From contig DTXZ01000004.1 of the NCBI GenBank assembly GCA_012962155.1, positions 1 through 42,738 of the forward strand: a stretch of 42,738 bases of DNA, written 5' to 3'. The translations under genes were made by a program, and so were the position numbers. Shown piece by piece: positions 1 to 7,843 of the stretch. Below the pieces are notes generated by a model that was not told where the DNA came from, ran no database searches, and worked only from the letters and a program-made list of their open reading frames with translations. Source of the DNA: Aquificales bacterium. Lineage in GTDB: Bacteria; Aquificota; Aquificia; Aquificales; QOAS01. Within the stretch, counting starts at the first letter, position 1; the number at the start of each line of letters is the position of its first letter.

Positions 1-1119
1 GCGGAGCTGGATAGGCTCAAAGAGGAAAAAATCAAGCAGGGTGTGGATGTTATAGACTTGGGAGTTGGAGACCCCGACCTTCCCACTCCTAAGGAAATTA
101 TAGAAGCGGGACAAAAAGCCTGCGAAGACCCCGCCAATCACAGATACCCGTCCTACAAAGGTCTCCCCGCCTTTAGAAAAGCGGTAGCCCAGTGGTATAA
201 GGAACGTTTTAATGTAGAGCTTGACCCCGATAAAGAAGTTGTTACCCTTATAGGTTCAAAAGAGGGTATAGCCCACTTTCCCTTGGCGTTTGTAGACGCC
301 TGCGATATAGTGATAGTTCCCGAACCCGCCTATCCCGTTTACAAAATAGGAACAATTTTTGCCGGAGGGATACCCTATACCGTCCCTCTAAAGGAGGAAA
401 ATAAATTTCTAATAAACCTTGACACTATTCCCGAGCAGATTGCCAAAAGGGCAAAAATAATTTGGGTAAATTACCCCAACAACCCCACTTCCGCCACCGC
501 TACCCGTGAATTCTACGAAAAGCTTATAGATTGGGCTAAAACTTATAACGTAATAGTGGCTTCCGACTTGGCATACTCCGAGATTTACTACGATGAAAAC
601 GATAAACCTCTCTCCATTTTGCAGATACCCGGTGCTAAAGATGTGGCAATAGAATTTCATTCCCTCTCTAAAACCTACAACATGACTGGTTGGCGTATAG
701 GAATGGCGGTCGGTAACGAAGAGTTGGTCCAAGGTCTCGGGAAGGTAAAAACCAACGTAGATAGCGGACAGTTCAATGCGGTTCAAATAGCGGGAATAGA
801 AGCCCTCAAAAACAGCGAAAAATACAGAAAACAAATAATTCCGATTTATGAAGAAAGAAGAAGGGTTATGACCGAAGCGTTGGAAAAAATCGGGTTAAAA
901 CCGTTTAAGTCCAATGCAACCTTTTACCTTTGGGTAAAAGTTCCCGAAGGGTACACCTCCGCGGAATTTACAAAACTACTTCTGGACAAAGCGGGTATAG
1001 TAGTTACCCCTGGAAACGGTTTCGGAGAAGCGGGTGAGGGATACTTCAGGATTTCATTAACCGTTCCCACCGAAAGACTACTGGAAGCGGCGGAAAGAAT
1101 TAAAAACCTAGTTCTGTAA
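1..1119 (+). CDS. dapL: LL-diaminopimelate aminotransferase, 5'-truncated by window edge
   Basis: PLP-dependent class I aminotransferase that converts tetrahydrodipicolinate directly to LL-diaminopimelate in the lysine and peptidoglycan pathway. The frame is open from base 1 (AELDRLKEEKIKQG then VDVIDLGVGDPDLPTP), so the GTG at 43 given in the ORF track is internal and the true start lies outside the window. The DLGVGDPDLPTP opening is characteristic of DapL-type enzymes. NYPNNPT is the cofactor-region motif of class I aminotransferases, and SLSKTYNMTGWR carries the Schiff-base lysine. The C-terminal FRISLTVPTERL holds the carboxylate-binding arginine. The next gene, gatA, starts 51 bases downstream. 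Family membership is certain; the DapL specificity rests on the N-terminal motif and overall similarity, and a related aspartate-type aminotransferase is the main alternative. Confidence 0.88.
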   Translation, partial: AELDRLKEEKIKQGVDVIDLGVGDPDLPTPKEIIEAGQKACEDPANHRYPSYKGLPAFRKAVAQWYKERFNVELDPDKEVVTLIGSKEGIAHFPLAFVDACDIVIVPEPAYPVYKIGTIFAGGIPYTVPLKEENKFLINLDTIPEQIAKRAKIIWVNYPNNPTSATATREFYEKLIDWAKTYNVIVASDLAYSEIYYDENDKPLSILQIPGAKDVAIEFHSLSKTYNMTGWRIGMAVGNEELVQGLGKVKTNVDSGQFNAVQIAGIEALKNSEKYRKQIIPIYEERRRVMTEALEKIGLKPFKSNATFYLWVKVPEGYTSAEFTKLLLDKAGIVVTPGNGFGEAGEGYFRISLTVPTERLLEAAERIKNLVL

Positions 1120-1151
1120 TTTTTCCCTTTCACCTTTTTGGTGTACTCTTG

Positions 1152-1166
1152 GGGAAAATAATTCCC
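1152..1166 (+). promoter_or_regulatory. inverted repeat directly before gatA start
   Basis: GGGAA-AATAA-TTCCC ends 4 bases before the gatA ATG, where a Shine-Dalgarno sequence would be expected and none is seen. A second small repeat, CACC-TTTTT-GGTG, lies at 1131-1143. Function is unknown; it could be chance, an operator or an RNA hairpin. See the finding on start-codon hairpins. Confidence 0.3.
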
Positions 1167-1170
1167 TTTA

Positions 1171-2613
1171 ATGGTTAACGAAATTATCAAACTTCCCGCC
1201 GTTCGGCTCAGGGAAGAAATAGCAAAAGGAAATATCTCCCCCACCGAAGTTGTTGAAACCTTTGCCAAAAGGATCCGGCAGGTTGAGGAAAAAATAAACG
1301 CCTTTGTAACCTTAATGGTGGAACAAGCTTACGATAAGGCCAAAAGGGTTAAGGGTGGAAAGCTCTTTGGAGTACCCATAGCGGTTAAAGATAACATACT
1401 CACCTACGGGGTTAAAACGACTTGTAGTTCCAAAATGCTTGAAAACTTCGTAGCCCCTTACGATGCAACGGTAAGCGAAAGGATAAAAAAAGAAGGGGCA
1501 ATAATTATCGGAAAAACCAATATGGACGAATTCGCAATGGGTTCTTCCACCGAGTATTCCGCTTTTGGACCGACCAAAAATCCCTGGGATTTGGAAAGGG
1601 TTCCCGGGGGCTCTTCGGGGGGGAGCGCCGCCGCGGTAGCATCCTTAATGGCACCCCTTTCCTTGGGTTCGGACACGGGAGGGTCTATCCGACAACCTGC
1701 TTCCTTTTGTGGAGTTATAGGATTAAAACCTACCTACGGTAGGGTTTCAAGGTATGGACTTGTAGCCTTTGCCAGTTCTTTAGACCAAATTGGACCCTTC
1801 GGAAGGTATACGGAAGATGTAGCCCTCCTTTTGGAAGTTATAAGCGGTAAAGACCCCAAAGACAGCACCTGTGCCGATAAACCGGTTCCCAACTTTGTAG
1901 AGGAGATAAAAAAACCTATAAAGGGATTAAAGGCGGGAATCCCCAAAGAAATATTTGACCTGGGACTCGGCGGTGAAGTTAGGGAAATATTTGAAAATTG
2001 GCTTGAAAAATTAAAAACCCAAGGTGTGGAATTAAAAACCGTAGAACTTCCTATGCTCAAGTATGCGATCCCCACTTATTATGTAATAGCAACTTCCGAA
2101 GCTTCTTCAAACCTCGCCAGGTATGACGGGGTCCGTTACGGCTACAGAACTCCCAAATATAAAGACTTGACCGAAATGTATACCAAAACCAGGGATGAGG
2201 GTTTTGGATCCGAAGTCAAAAGGAGAATAATGCTGGGAACTTTTGCGCTATCAACGGGATATTACGATGCTTACTACCTTAAGGCGAAAAAAATCCAAAG
2301 ACTCCTTTACAAGGACTTTGCGAGGGTATTTAAAGAGGTGGACGTAATCCTAACCCCTACAACCCCTACACCCGCTTTCAAATTCGGAGAAAAACTGAAC
2401 AACCCGATAGATATGTATCTGTCCGATATATTCACCGTTTCCGTAAACCTGGCAGGCCTTCCCGCGGTAAGCGTTCCCATAGGTCTTACCGCCAATAACT
2501 TACCCGTAGGAGGGCAGGTAATAGGAAAACCTTGGGAGGAAACCACCATATTAACCGTAGCCTACAACTGGGAAGAGATTTCTCAATTTCCCAGTTGGTT
2601 TCCCAATATCTAA
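1171..2613 (+). CDS. gatA: Asp-tRNA(Asn)/Glu-tRNA(Gln) amidotransferase subunit A
   Basis: Glutaminase/amidase subunit of the GatCAB complex, which releases ammonia from glutamine and channels it to GatB to convert mischarged Glu-tRNA(Gln) or Asp-tRNA(Asn). The amidase-signature catalytic triad is visible: Lys73 in VPIAVKDN, the cis-Ser148 in GGSSGGSAAAVA, and nucleophile Ser172 in SDTGGSIRQPA. The spacings (75 and 24 residues) match those known for GatA. At 480 residues it has the normal family length. GatB and GatC are not in the window, so the subunits are encoded separately. There is no obvious Shine-Dalgarno before the ATG. Other amidases share the signature, but FCGVIGLKPTYGRVSRYGLV is typical of GatA. 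Confidence 0.96.
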   Translation: MVNEIIKLPAVRLREEIAKGNISPTEVVETFAKRIRQVEEKINAFVTLMVEQAYDKAKRVKGGKLFGVPIAVKDNILTYGVKTTCSSKMLENFVAPYDATVSERIKKEGAIIIGKTNMDEFAMGSSTEYSAFGPTKNPWDLERVPGGSSGGSAAAVASLMAPLSLGSDTGGSIRQPASFCGVIGLKPTYGRVSRYGLVAFASSLDQIGPFGRYTEDVALLLEVISGKDPKDSTCADKPVPNFVEEIKKPIKGLKAGIPKEIFDLGLGGEVREIFENWLEKLKTQGVELKTVELPMLKYAIPTYYVIATSEASSNLARYDGVRYGYRTPKYKDLTEMYTKTRDEGFGSEVKRRIMLGTFALSTGYYDAYYLKAKKIQRLLYKDFARVFKEVDVILTPTTPTPAFKFGEKLNNPIDMYLSDIFTVSVNLAGLPAVSVPIGLTANNLPVGGQVIGKPWEETTILTVAYNWEEISQFPSWFPNI

Positions 2614-2730
2614 TCTTTTTTTCAATTTTACAATAAAACTCATAGATAAATACGAGCCTCTTAAGTTTAATGCTTGGAAAACTCTCTTTAGTTAACATTG
2701 AATAAAAACTTTTATTTTTGGAGGTTTAAA

Positions 2731-5052
2731 ATGACAAAACCCGTAATTACCTGGACTAAGACCGACGAGGCTCCTCAGCTGGCAAGTTATTCTTTGCTGC
2801 CCATCGTTAAGGCTTTTACCAAAGATGCGGGCGTTGAAATTGATGTAAAAGATATTTCCTTGGCGGGAAGGGTTTTGGCCCAATTCGGTTACGAACCCGA
2901 CGACTTGGCCTACTTAGGAGAGCTCGTTTGGAAACCGGAATGCAATTTAATAAAACTCCCCAATATTTCCGCATCGGTTCCCCAGCTCATAGACACCGTT
3001 AGAGAACTCAAGAAGAGGGGATTTGACCTACCCGATTATCCCGAAGAACCCAAAACTCCCGAAGAGGAAGAAATTAAAAAGAAATACGACGCTTGCGTAG
3101 GTTCTGTAGTTAACCCCGTCATTAGGGCGGGTAACTCCATAAGAAAAATAGCCCAACCCGTTAAGGAATATGCAAAAAAACACCCCCACAAACTTAAACC
3201 TACCGACCCCCACCAGAAGTCCTACGTCGCCTATATGAAATCGGGTGACTTTTACGCACACGAAAAATCGGTGGTCCTTGAAAAAGATACCAAGCTCAAA
3301 TACGTTTTCGTGAACCCCAAAACCGGTGAGGAAATAGTTCTCAAAGAGATCCAAGGCGAAAAAGGAGACGTTATAGACGGAACTTGGATGAATAGAAAAG
3401 TCCTAAGGGAATTCTTTGAAGAGGTAATCCAAGACGCCAAAGAAAACGATATACTCTTCTCGCTTCACGTGAAGGCTACCATGATGAGAGTTTCCGACCC
3501 CGTAATATTCGGGGATGCCATAAGGGTTTACTACAAAAAATTGTGGGAAAAACACGGAGACCTTCTGGAGAAGATAGGGTTCAAACCCGAGAGGGGATTG
3601 GTAGACCTGGAAGAGAAAATGCAAAAACTCTCCCCCGAGGAGCAAGAGGCTATTAAGAAAACTATAGAGGAAATTTACAAAGAGAGACCCAGAATGTATA
3701 TGGTGGACTCCGACAGGGGTATAACCAACCTGCACAGACCCAACGATGTAATCATTGACGCATCCGTTCCCGCGGTAATCAAAAACGGTCTCCAAGGATG
3801 GGGTCCCCAAGGCGAAGAGGACGATGTAGTTATTACCGTTCCCGACAGAAGCTACTCTACTATGTACGACGAAATCGTTGAAGACATTAAAGTTAGGGGT
3901 CAGTTTGACCCTGCCGGTGTCGGTTCCGTTGAAAACATAGGTTTAATGGCTATAAAGGCGGAAGAATACGGTTCTCACGATAAGACCTTCTTTCCTCCCG
4001 AGGACGGAATTATTGAAATCCGCGACGAGGACGGCAACGTCCTTATGAAACACAGGGTCAACAAAGGCGATATTTACAGAAGCTGCCAAACAAAAGATGT
4101 TGCAATCAAAAACTGGATTGAGATAGCGGTTAAAAGGGCCAAGGAGGCCTCCCAAGAGTATAACGACAACGTTCCCATTGTTTTCTGGTTGGACAGAAGA
4201 AGGGCCCACGATAGAGAACTTATAAGAATTGTTAAACGCGAACTGCAAAGGTTGGAAAAGGAAGGAAAACTTGAGGGTGTTGACTGGTATATTATGCCCC
4301 CCAAAGATGCTATGAAATTCACCCTCAAACGCTTCAGGGAGGGTAAATACACAATCGCAGTTACCGGAAACGTTCTTAGGGACTATCTAACCGACCTGTT
4401 CCCCATAATAGAGGTTGGAACCTCGGCAAGGGCCCAATCTATAGTTCCCCTACTAAAGGGCGGAATACTCTTGGAAACCGGAGCGGGTGGTTCCGCACCC
4501 CGACATGTATCCCAGTTTCTAAAAGAAAGCCACCTAAGGTGGGACTCCTTGGGTGAATTCTTGGCGGTATACGAAGCTCTAATGCACGTATACAGAAACA
4601 ACCCCGAAAACAAAAAGGCTAAAGTTATCGCCGATGCGCTTTACAAAGCAATTTACAAATACCTAATGGAAGATAAAACTCCCAAAAGAAAAGTGGGTCA
4701 GCTAGACACCCGAGGTTCCCACTACTATCTGGCTAGATTTTGGGCGGAAGCCCTCGCCGAGCAAGGAGAGGATAAAGAACTGAAAGAAAAATTTGCTCCC
4801 GTTGCAAAAGAATTGGCCGAAAAAGAGGAGCAAATCCTTGAAGAGATAAGGGCTACCGAAGGAAAACCCGCGGGTATAGACGCTTGGTACTTCTTCGGGC
4901 TAAATCCCAACGACCCCGTTGAAAAACAAATTCTTGAAAAACTACCTCCCGAAAAACAGAAAGAAGTTATTGAACTCTACGAAAAAGTTGTATCCCTCAT
5001 GAGACCTTCTAAAACCTTCAACGCAATAATTGACAAGCTTTTAAATAACTAA
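2731..5052 (+). CDS. icd: isocitrate dehydrogenase (NADP+), monomeric type
   Basis: Interconverts isocitrate and 2-oxoglutarate plus CO2; in a reductive TCA cycle it would run as the CO2-fixing carboxylation. This is the large single-chain IDH family (about 740 residues), not the 400-residue homodimer type. Family hallmarks visible are FSLHVKATMMRVSDPVIFG, SDRGITNLHRPNDVIIDASVPAVI, LETGAGGSAPRHVSQF and LDTRGSHYYLARFWAEAL. The ORF track starts at a TTG at 2698, but ATG 2731 is the better start: it is preceded by GGAGG with a 6-base spacer and the protein then begins MTKPVITWTKTDEAP, giving 773 residues. Followed after 88 bases by aconitase, the next enzyme in the same pathway, on the same strand. 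Confidence 0.95.
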   Translation: MTKPVITWTKTDEAPQLASYSLLPIVKAFTKDAGVEIDVKDISLAGRVLAQFGYEPDDLAYLGELVWKPECNLIKLPNISASVPQLIDTVRELKKRGFDLPDYPEEPKTPEEEEIKKKYDACVGSVVNPVIRAGNSIRKIAQPVKEYAKKHPHKLKPTDPHQKSYVAYMKSGDFYAHEKSVVLEKDTKLKYVFVNPKTGEEIVLKEIQGEKGDVIDGTWMNRKVLREFFEEVIQDAKENDILFSLHVKATMMRVSDPVIFGDAIRVYYKKLWEKHGDLLEKIGFKPERGLVDLEEKMQKLSPEEQEAIKKTIEEIYKERPRMYMVDSDRGITNLHRPNDVIIDASVPAVIKNGLQGWGPQGEEDDVVITVPDRSYSTMYDEIVEDIKVRGQFDPAGVGSVENIGLMAIKAEEYGSHDKTFFPPEDGIIEIRDEDGNVLMKHRVNKGDIYRSCQTKDVAIKNWIEIAVKRAKEASQEYNDNVPIVFWLDRRRAHDRELIRIVKRELQRLEKEGKLEGVDWYIMPPKDAMKFTLKRFREGKYTIAVTGNVLRDYLTDLFPIIEVGTSARAQSIVPLLKGGILLETGAGGSAPRHVSQFLKESHLRWDSLGEFLAVYEALMHVYRNNPENKKAKVIADALYKAIYKYLMEDKTPKRKVGQLDTRGSHYYLARFWAEALAEQGEDKELKEKFAPVAKELAEKEEQILEEIRATEGKPAGIDAWYFFGLNPNDPVEKQILEKLPPEKQKEVIELYEKVVSLMRPSKTFNAIIDKLLNN

Positions 5053-5140
5053 ATCCCCCTACATGTTTAATCTCTTTCTTTCTTCTCCCCTTTTTGGTAT
5101 AACTGCTTTTTTTTAATAAAAACCTACGGAGGTCTACATT

Positions 5141-7141
5141 ATGGCAAAGGGAACCGTTGCTTGGAAAATTATCAAAGAGCACCTCGTTCACGGTGAAATG
5201 GAACCGGGTAAAGAGATAGCCATTAGAATAGACCAAACCCTCACCCAAGACGCTACCGGAACTATGGCTTACCTTGAATTTGAGGCAATGGGAGTAGATG
5301 AGGTAAAAACTCCCGACCTATCGGTTTCTTATATAGACCACAACACCTTACAGCTTGACTTCCGAAACCCCGACGACCATGAGTATTTGAGAACCGTAGG
5401 AATGAAATATGGAATTTGGGTATCCAAACCCGGCAACGGTATCTGCCATCAAGTTCACCTAGAAAGGTTTGCCAAACCGGGAAAAACTTTGTTAGGTTCG
5501 GACTCCCACACTCCCACCGCCGGTGGGGCGGGAATGATAGCAATAGGTGCGGGAGGATTGGACGTAGCTGCCGCAATGGCGGGAGAGCCCTTCTACACCA
5601 AAATGCCCAAAATCGTTAAAGTTGAACTCAGGGGCAAACAACTTCCCCCATGGGTTTCCGCAAAGGACATAATCCTTGAAATGCTCCGCAGGCTTACCGT
5701 TAAAGGCGGGCTTATGAAAATTTTTGAATACGTCGGAGAGGGAATAAAGGCTCTATCCGTTCCCGAAAGGGCAACGATTACCAATATGGGTGCTGAATTG
5801 GGAGCTACCACATCAATATTCCCCTCCGATGAACTAACGTTGGACTTCTTCCGCAGGCAGGGAAGGGAACAAGATTGGATTGAACTCTTGCCCGACCCCG
5901 ATGCGGAGTATGACGAGGAAGTCATTATAAATCTTGATGAATTGGAACCTTTAATAGCTCAACCCCACTCGCCCGATAATGTTGTCCCCGTTAGGGAACT
6001 CCAAGGTAAGAGAATTAAAGTTAACCAAGTTGTTATAGGTTCCTGCACAAACTCCTCCTACAGAGACCTTAAGACTGTTGCAGAAATTCTCAAAGGCAAA
6101 AAAGTACACAGGGATGTATCCCTTATAATAGCCCCCGGTTCCAGACAGGTTTTGGAGCAAATCGCTAGGGACGGAACTTTGGCGGACCTAATTAATGCGG
6201 GAGCGAGGATTATTGAAACAGCATGCGGTCCTTGTATCGGTATGGGATGGGCACCTCCCTCCAAAGGTATATCGGTAAGGTCCTTTAATCGAAACTTCAA
6301 AGGCCGTTCCGGAACTCTGGACGCGGGGGTATACTTGGCATCTCCCGAAACTTGCGCGGCCGCGGCCCTGACCGGTTACATAACCGACCCCAGAACCCTT
6401 GGCGAACCCATTAGGGTAACCTTGCCCGAAAAATTCTTGCCTTACAATGATGCACTACTTATACCCCCTCTACCCAAAGGGGAAAGGGAAAAAGTAGAGA
6501 TAAGAAGGGGTCCCAACATAAAACCTCTACCCGAATTTGACGAAATGCCTGAGACTATTAAAGGAAAGGTAGAAATAAAAGTTGGAGATAACATAACAAC
6601 CGACCACATTATGCCCGCGGGAGCCAAAATCCTACCCCTAAGGTCCAACATTTACGAAATCTCCAAATACGTATACCACTACGTAGACGAAGGCTTTGCC
6701 CAAAGGGCTCTAAACAATAAAGAGCAAGGAATAGCCACCGTAATTGTAGGTGGAGAAAACTACGGACAAGGTTCTTCCAGGGAACACGCCGCATTGGCAC
6801 CTAGATACTTGGGGGTAAGGGCTGTAATTGCCAAATCCTTTGCCAGAATTCACCACCAAAACCTCTGCAACTTCGGAATACTGCCCCTGGAATTCGTAAA
6901 CCCCGCCGATTACGAGAAAATTGACCAAAACGATGAGATTGAAATCCCCAACGTAAGGGAACAACTCACCGCTTGTGTTAAAGAGGGCAAACCTATAAAG
7001 GTAACCGTTAAAAAACCTTCCGGAGATACCTTTGAAATAGAAACCACCGTTAATATAACCCCCAGACAATACGAACTCCTTATGGCAGGTGGACTGCTCA
7101 ATTACATAAAAAATAAGCAGAAGCAAGAAAAGACCAACTAA
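5141..7141 (+). CDS. acn: aconitate hydratase (aconitase), 4Fe-4S
   Basis: Isomerises citrate and isocitrate via cis-aconitate, here linking monomeric IDH to ATP-citrate lyase in the reductive TCA cycle. The three cluster ligands are visible: Cys302 in GSCTNSS, and Cys362 and Cys365 in ACGPCIGMG. SDSHTPTAGGAGMIAIGAGG and the swivel-domain motif GQGSSREHAALAPRYLGVRAV are aconitase-superfamily signatures. At 666 residues it is shorter than AcnA or AcnB (about 850-900) and resembles the compact bacterial/mitochondrial-like form found in some autotrophs; LeuC/homoaconitase enzymes are related but split the swivel domain off. A GGAGG lies 8 bases before the ATG. It probably forms a pathway unit with the upstream icd gene. 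Confidence 0.95.
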   Translation: MAKGTVAWKIIKEHLVHGEMEPGKEIAIRIDQTLTQDATGTMAYLEFEAMGVDEVKTPDLSVSYIDHNTLQLDFRNPDDHEYLRTVGMKYGIWVSKPGNGICHQVHLERFAKPGKTLLGSDSHTPTAGGAGMIAIGAGGLDVAAAMAGEPFYTKMPKIVKVELRGKQLPPWVSAKDIILEMLRRLTVKGGLMKIFEYVGEGIKALSVPERATITNMGAELGATTSIFPSDELTLDFFRRQGREQDWIELLPDPDAEYDEEVIINLDELEPLIAQPHSPDNVVPVRELQGKRIKVNQVVIGSCTNSSYRDLKTVAEILKGKKVHRDVSLIIAPGSRQVLEQIARDGTLADLINAGARIIETACGPCIGMGWAPPSKGISVRSFNRNFKGRSGTLDAGVYLASPETCAAAALTGYITDPRTLGEPIRVTLPEKFLPYNDALLIPPLPKGEREKVEIRRGPNIKPLPEFDEMPETIKGKVEIKVGDNITTDHIMPAGAKILPLRSNIYEISKYVYHYVDEGFAQRALNNKEQGIATVIVGGENYGQGSSREHAALAPRYLGVRAVIAKSFARIHHQNLCNFGILPLEFVNPADYEKIDQNDEIEIPNVREQLTACVKEGKPIKVTVKKPSGDTFEIETTVNITPRQYELLMAGGLLNYIKNKQKQEKTN

Positions 7142-7176
7142 TAAGTTTTCTTTCCTTTATCATTTAATCCCTTTTT

Positions 7177-7842
7177 ATGGGTTTTCCCATTTTTGTAACC
7201 GCAACCAATACCGGTATAGGTAAAACTTTTTTCTCTTACCTCTTATGTAGTTCCCTAAAGGATTTGGGTTACAAGGTTGGATATTGGAAACCGGTTGAAA
7301 CCGGTGCCAATCCTTACCCCCAGGATGCAAAACTTTTATCCGAGCTTCTAAACCAACCGCTGGAGGAGACGGTAACGTATACCTTTCAATTACCCCTTGC
7401 CCCCGCGGTGGCGGAAAAATACGAGGGAGAGAAAATAGAAATAGAAAGGTTAAAGGGGATTTACTATCAAAAGCTAAAAGCTTTTGACCTTCTTGTTATT
7501 GAAGGTGCGGGAGGATTGGCGGTTCCTATAAAAGGGAATTACACCTACGGAAACTTCGCCAAGGAACTTAACCTTTCCGTTTTAATAGTCAGTGATGCGA
7601 AACTGGGAACTATAAACTGCAGTTTTCTAACCGCCTTCTACGGTAAGTCTTTAAAATTGAACCTCATAGGATTTGTCTTTAACCGATTCACCGGTGAAGA
7701 CTTTTCCGAAAGAGATAACCCTTCGGTTGTAGAGAAATTAACCGGACTAAAGGTGTGGTTTAAAATTCCTAAAACCGACTTAAGGAATTACAAATTGGAA
7801 GAGGAAACTCTAAAAGAGTTTTTAAAGAAGATAAAAGGCTAA
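7177..7842 (+). CDS. bioD: ATP-dependent dethiobiotin synthetase
   Basis: Closes the ureido ring of dethiobiotin from 7,8-diaminopelargonate, CO2 and ATP, the penultimate step of biotin synthesis. Visible motifs are the P-loop ATNTGIGKT near the N-terminus (residues 9-17), KPVETGA, and VIEGAGGLAVPI, which together define BioD. The length (221 residues) is normal. No other biotin genes lie nearby. The start ATG sits in an inverted repeat (ATGGG-TTTT-CCCAT) and there is no Shine-Dalgarno. The stop codon is one base from the end of the convergent rpoC gene, leaving no room for a conventional terminator for either gene. Confidence 0.93.
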   Translation: MGFPIFVTATNTGIGKTFFSYLLCSSLKDLGYKVGYWKPVETGANPYPQDAKLLSELLNQPLEETVTYTFQLPLAPAVAEKYEGEKIEIERLKGIYYQKLKAFDLLVIEGAGGLAVPIKGNYTYGNFAKELNLSVLIVSDAKLGTINCSFLTAFYGKSLKLNLIGFVFNRFTGEDFSERDNPSVVEKLTGLKVWFKIPKTDLRNYKLEEETLKEFLKKIKG

Positions 7843-7843
7843 A

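Noticed and set aside
409-834. Antisense ORFs of 60-190 residues throughout, such as 141aa here, 192aa at 13605 and 162aa at 22432
   Set aside because: They lie opposite strongly recognised genes, have no family motifs or ribosome sites, and follow from codon bias of the true frames.
2698-2730. TTG start for isocitrate dehydrogenase given by the ORF track
   Set aside because: ATG 2731 has GGAGG at the right spacing; the extra 11 residues run across that ribosome site.
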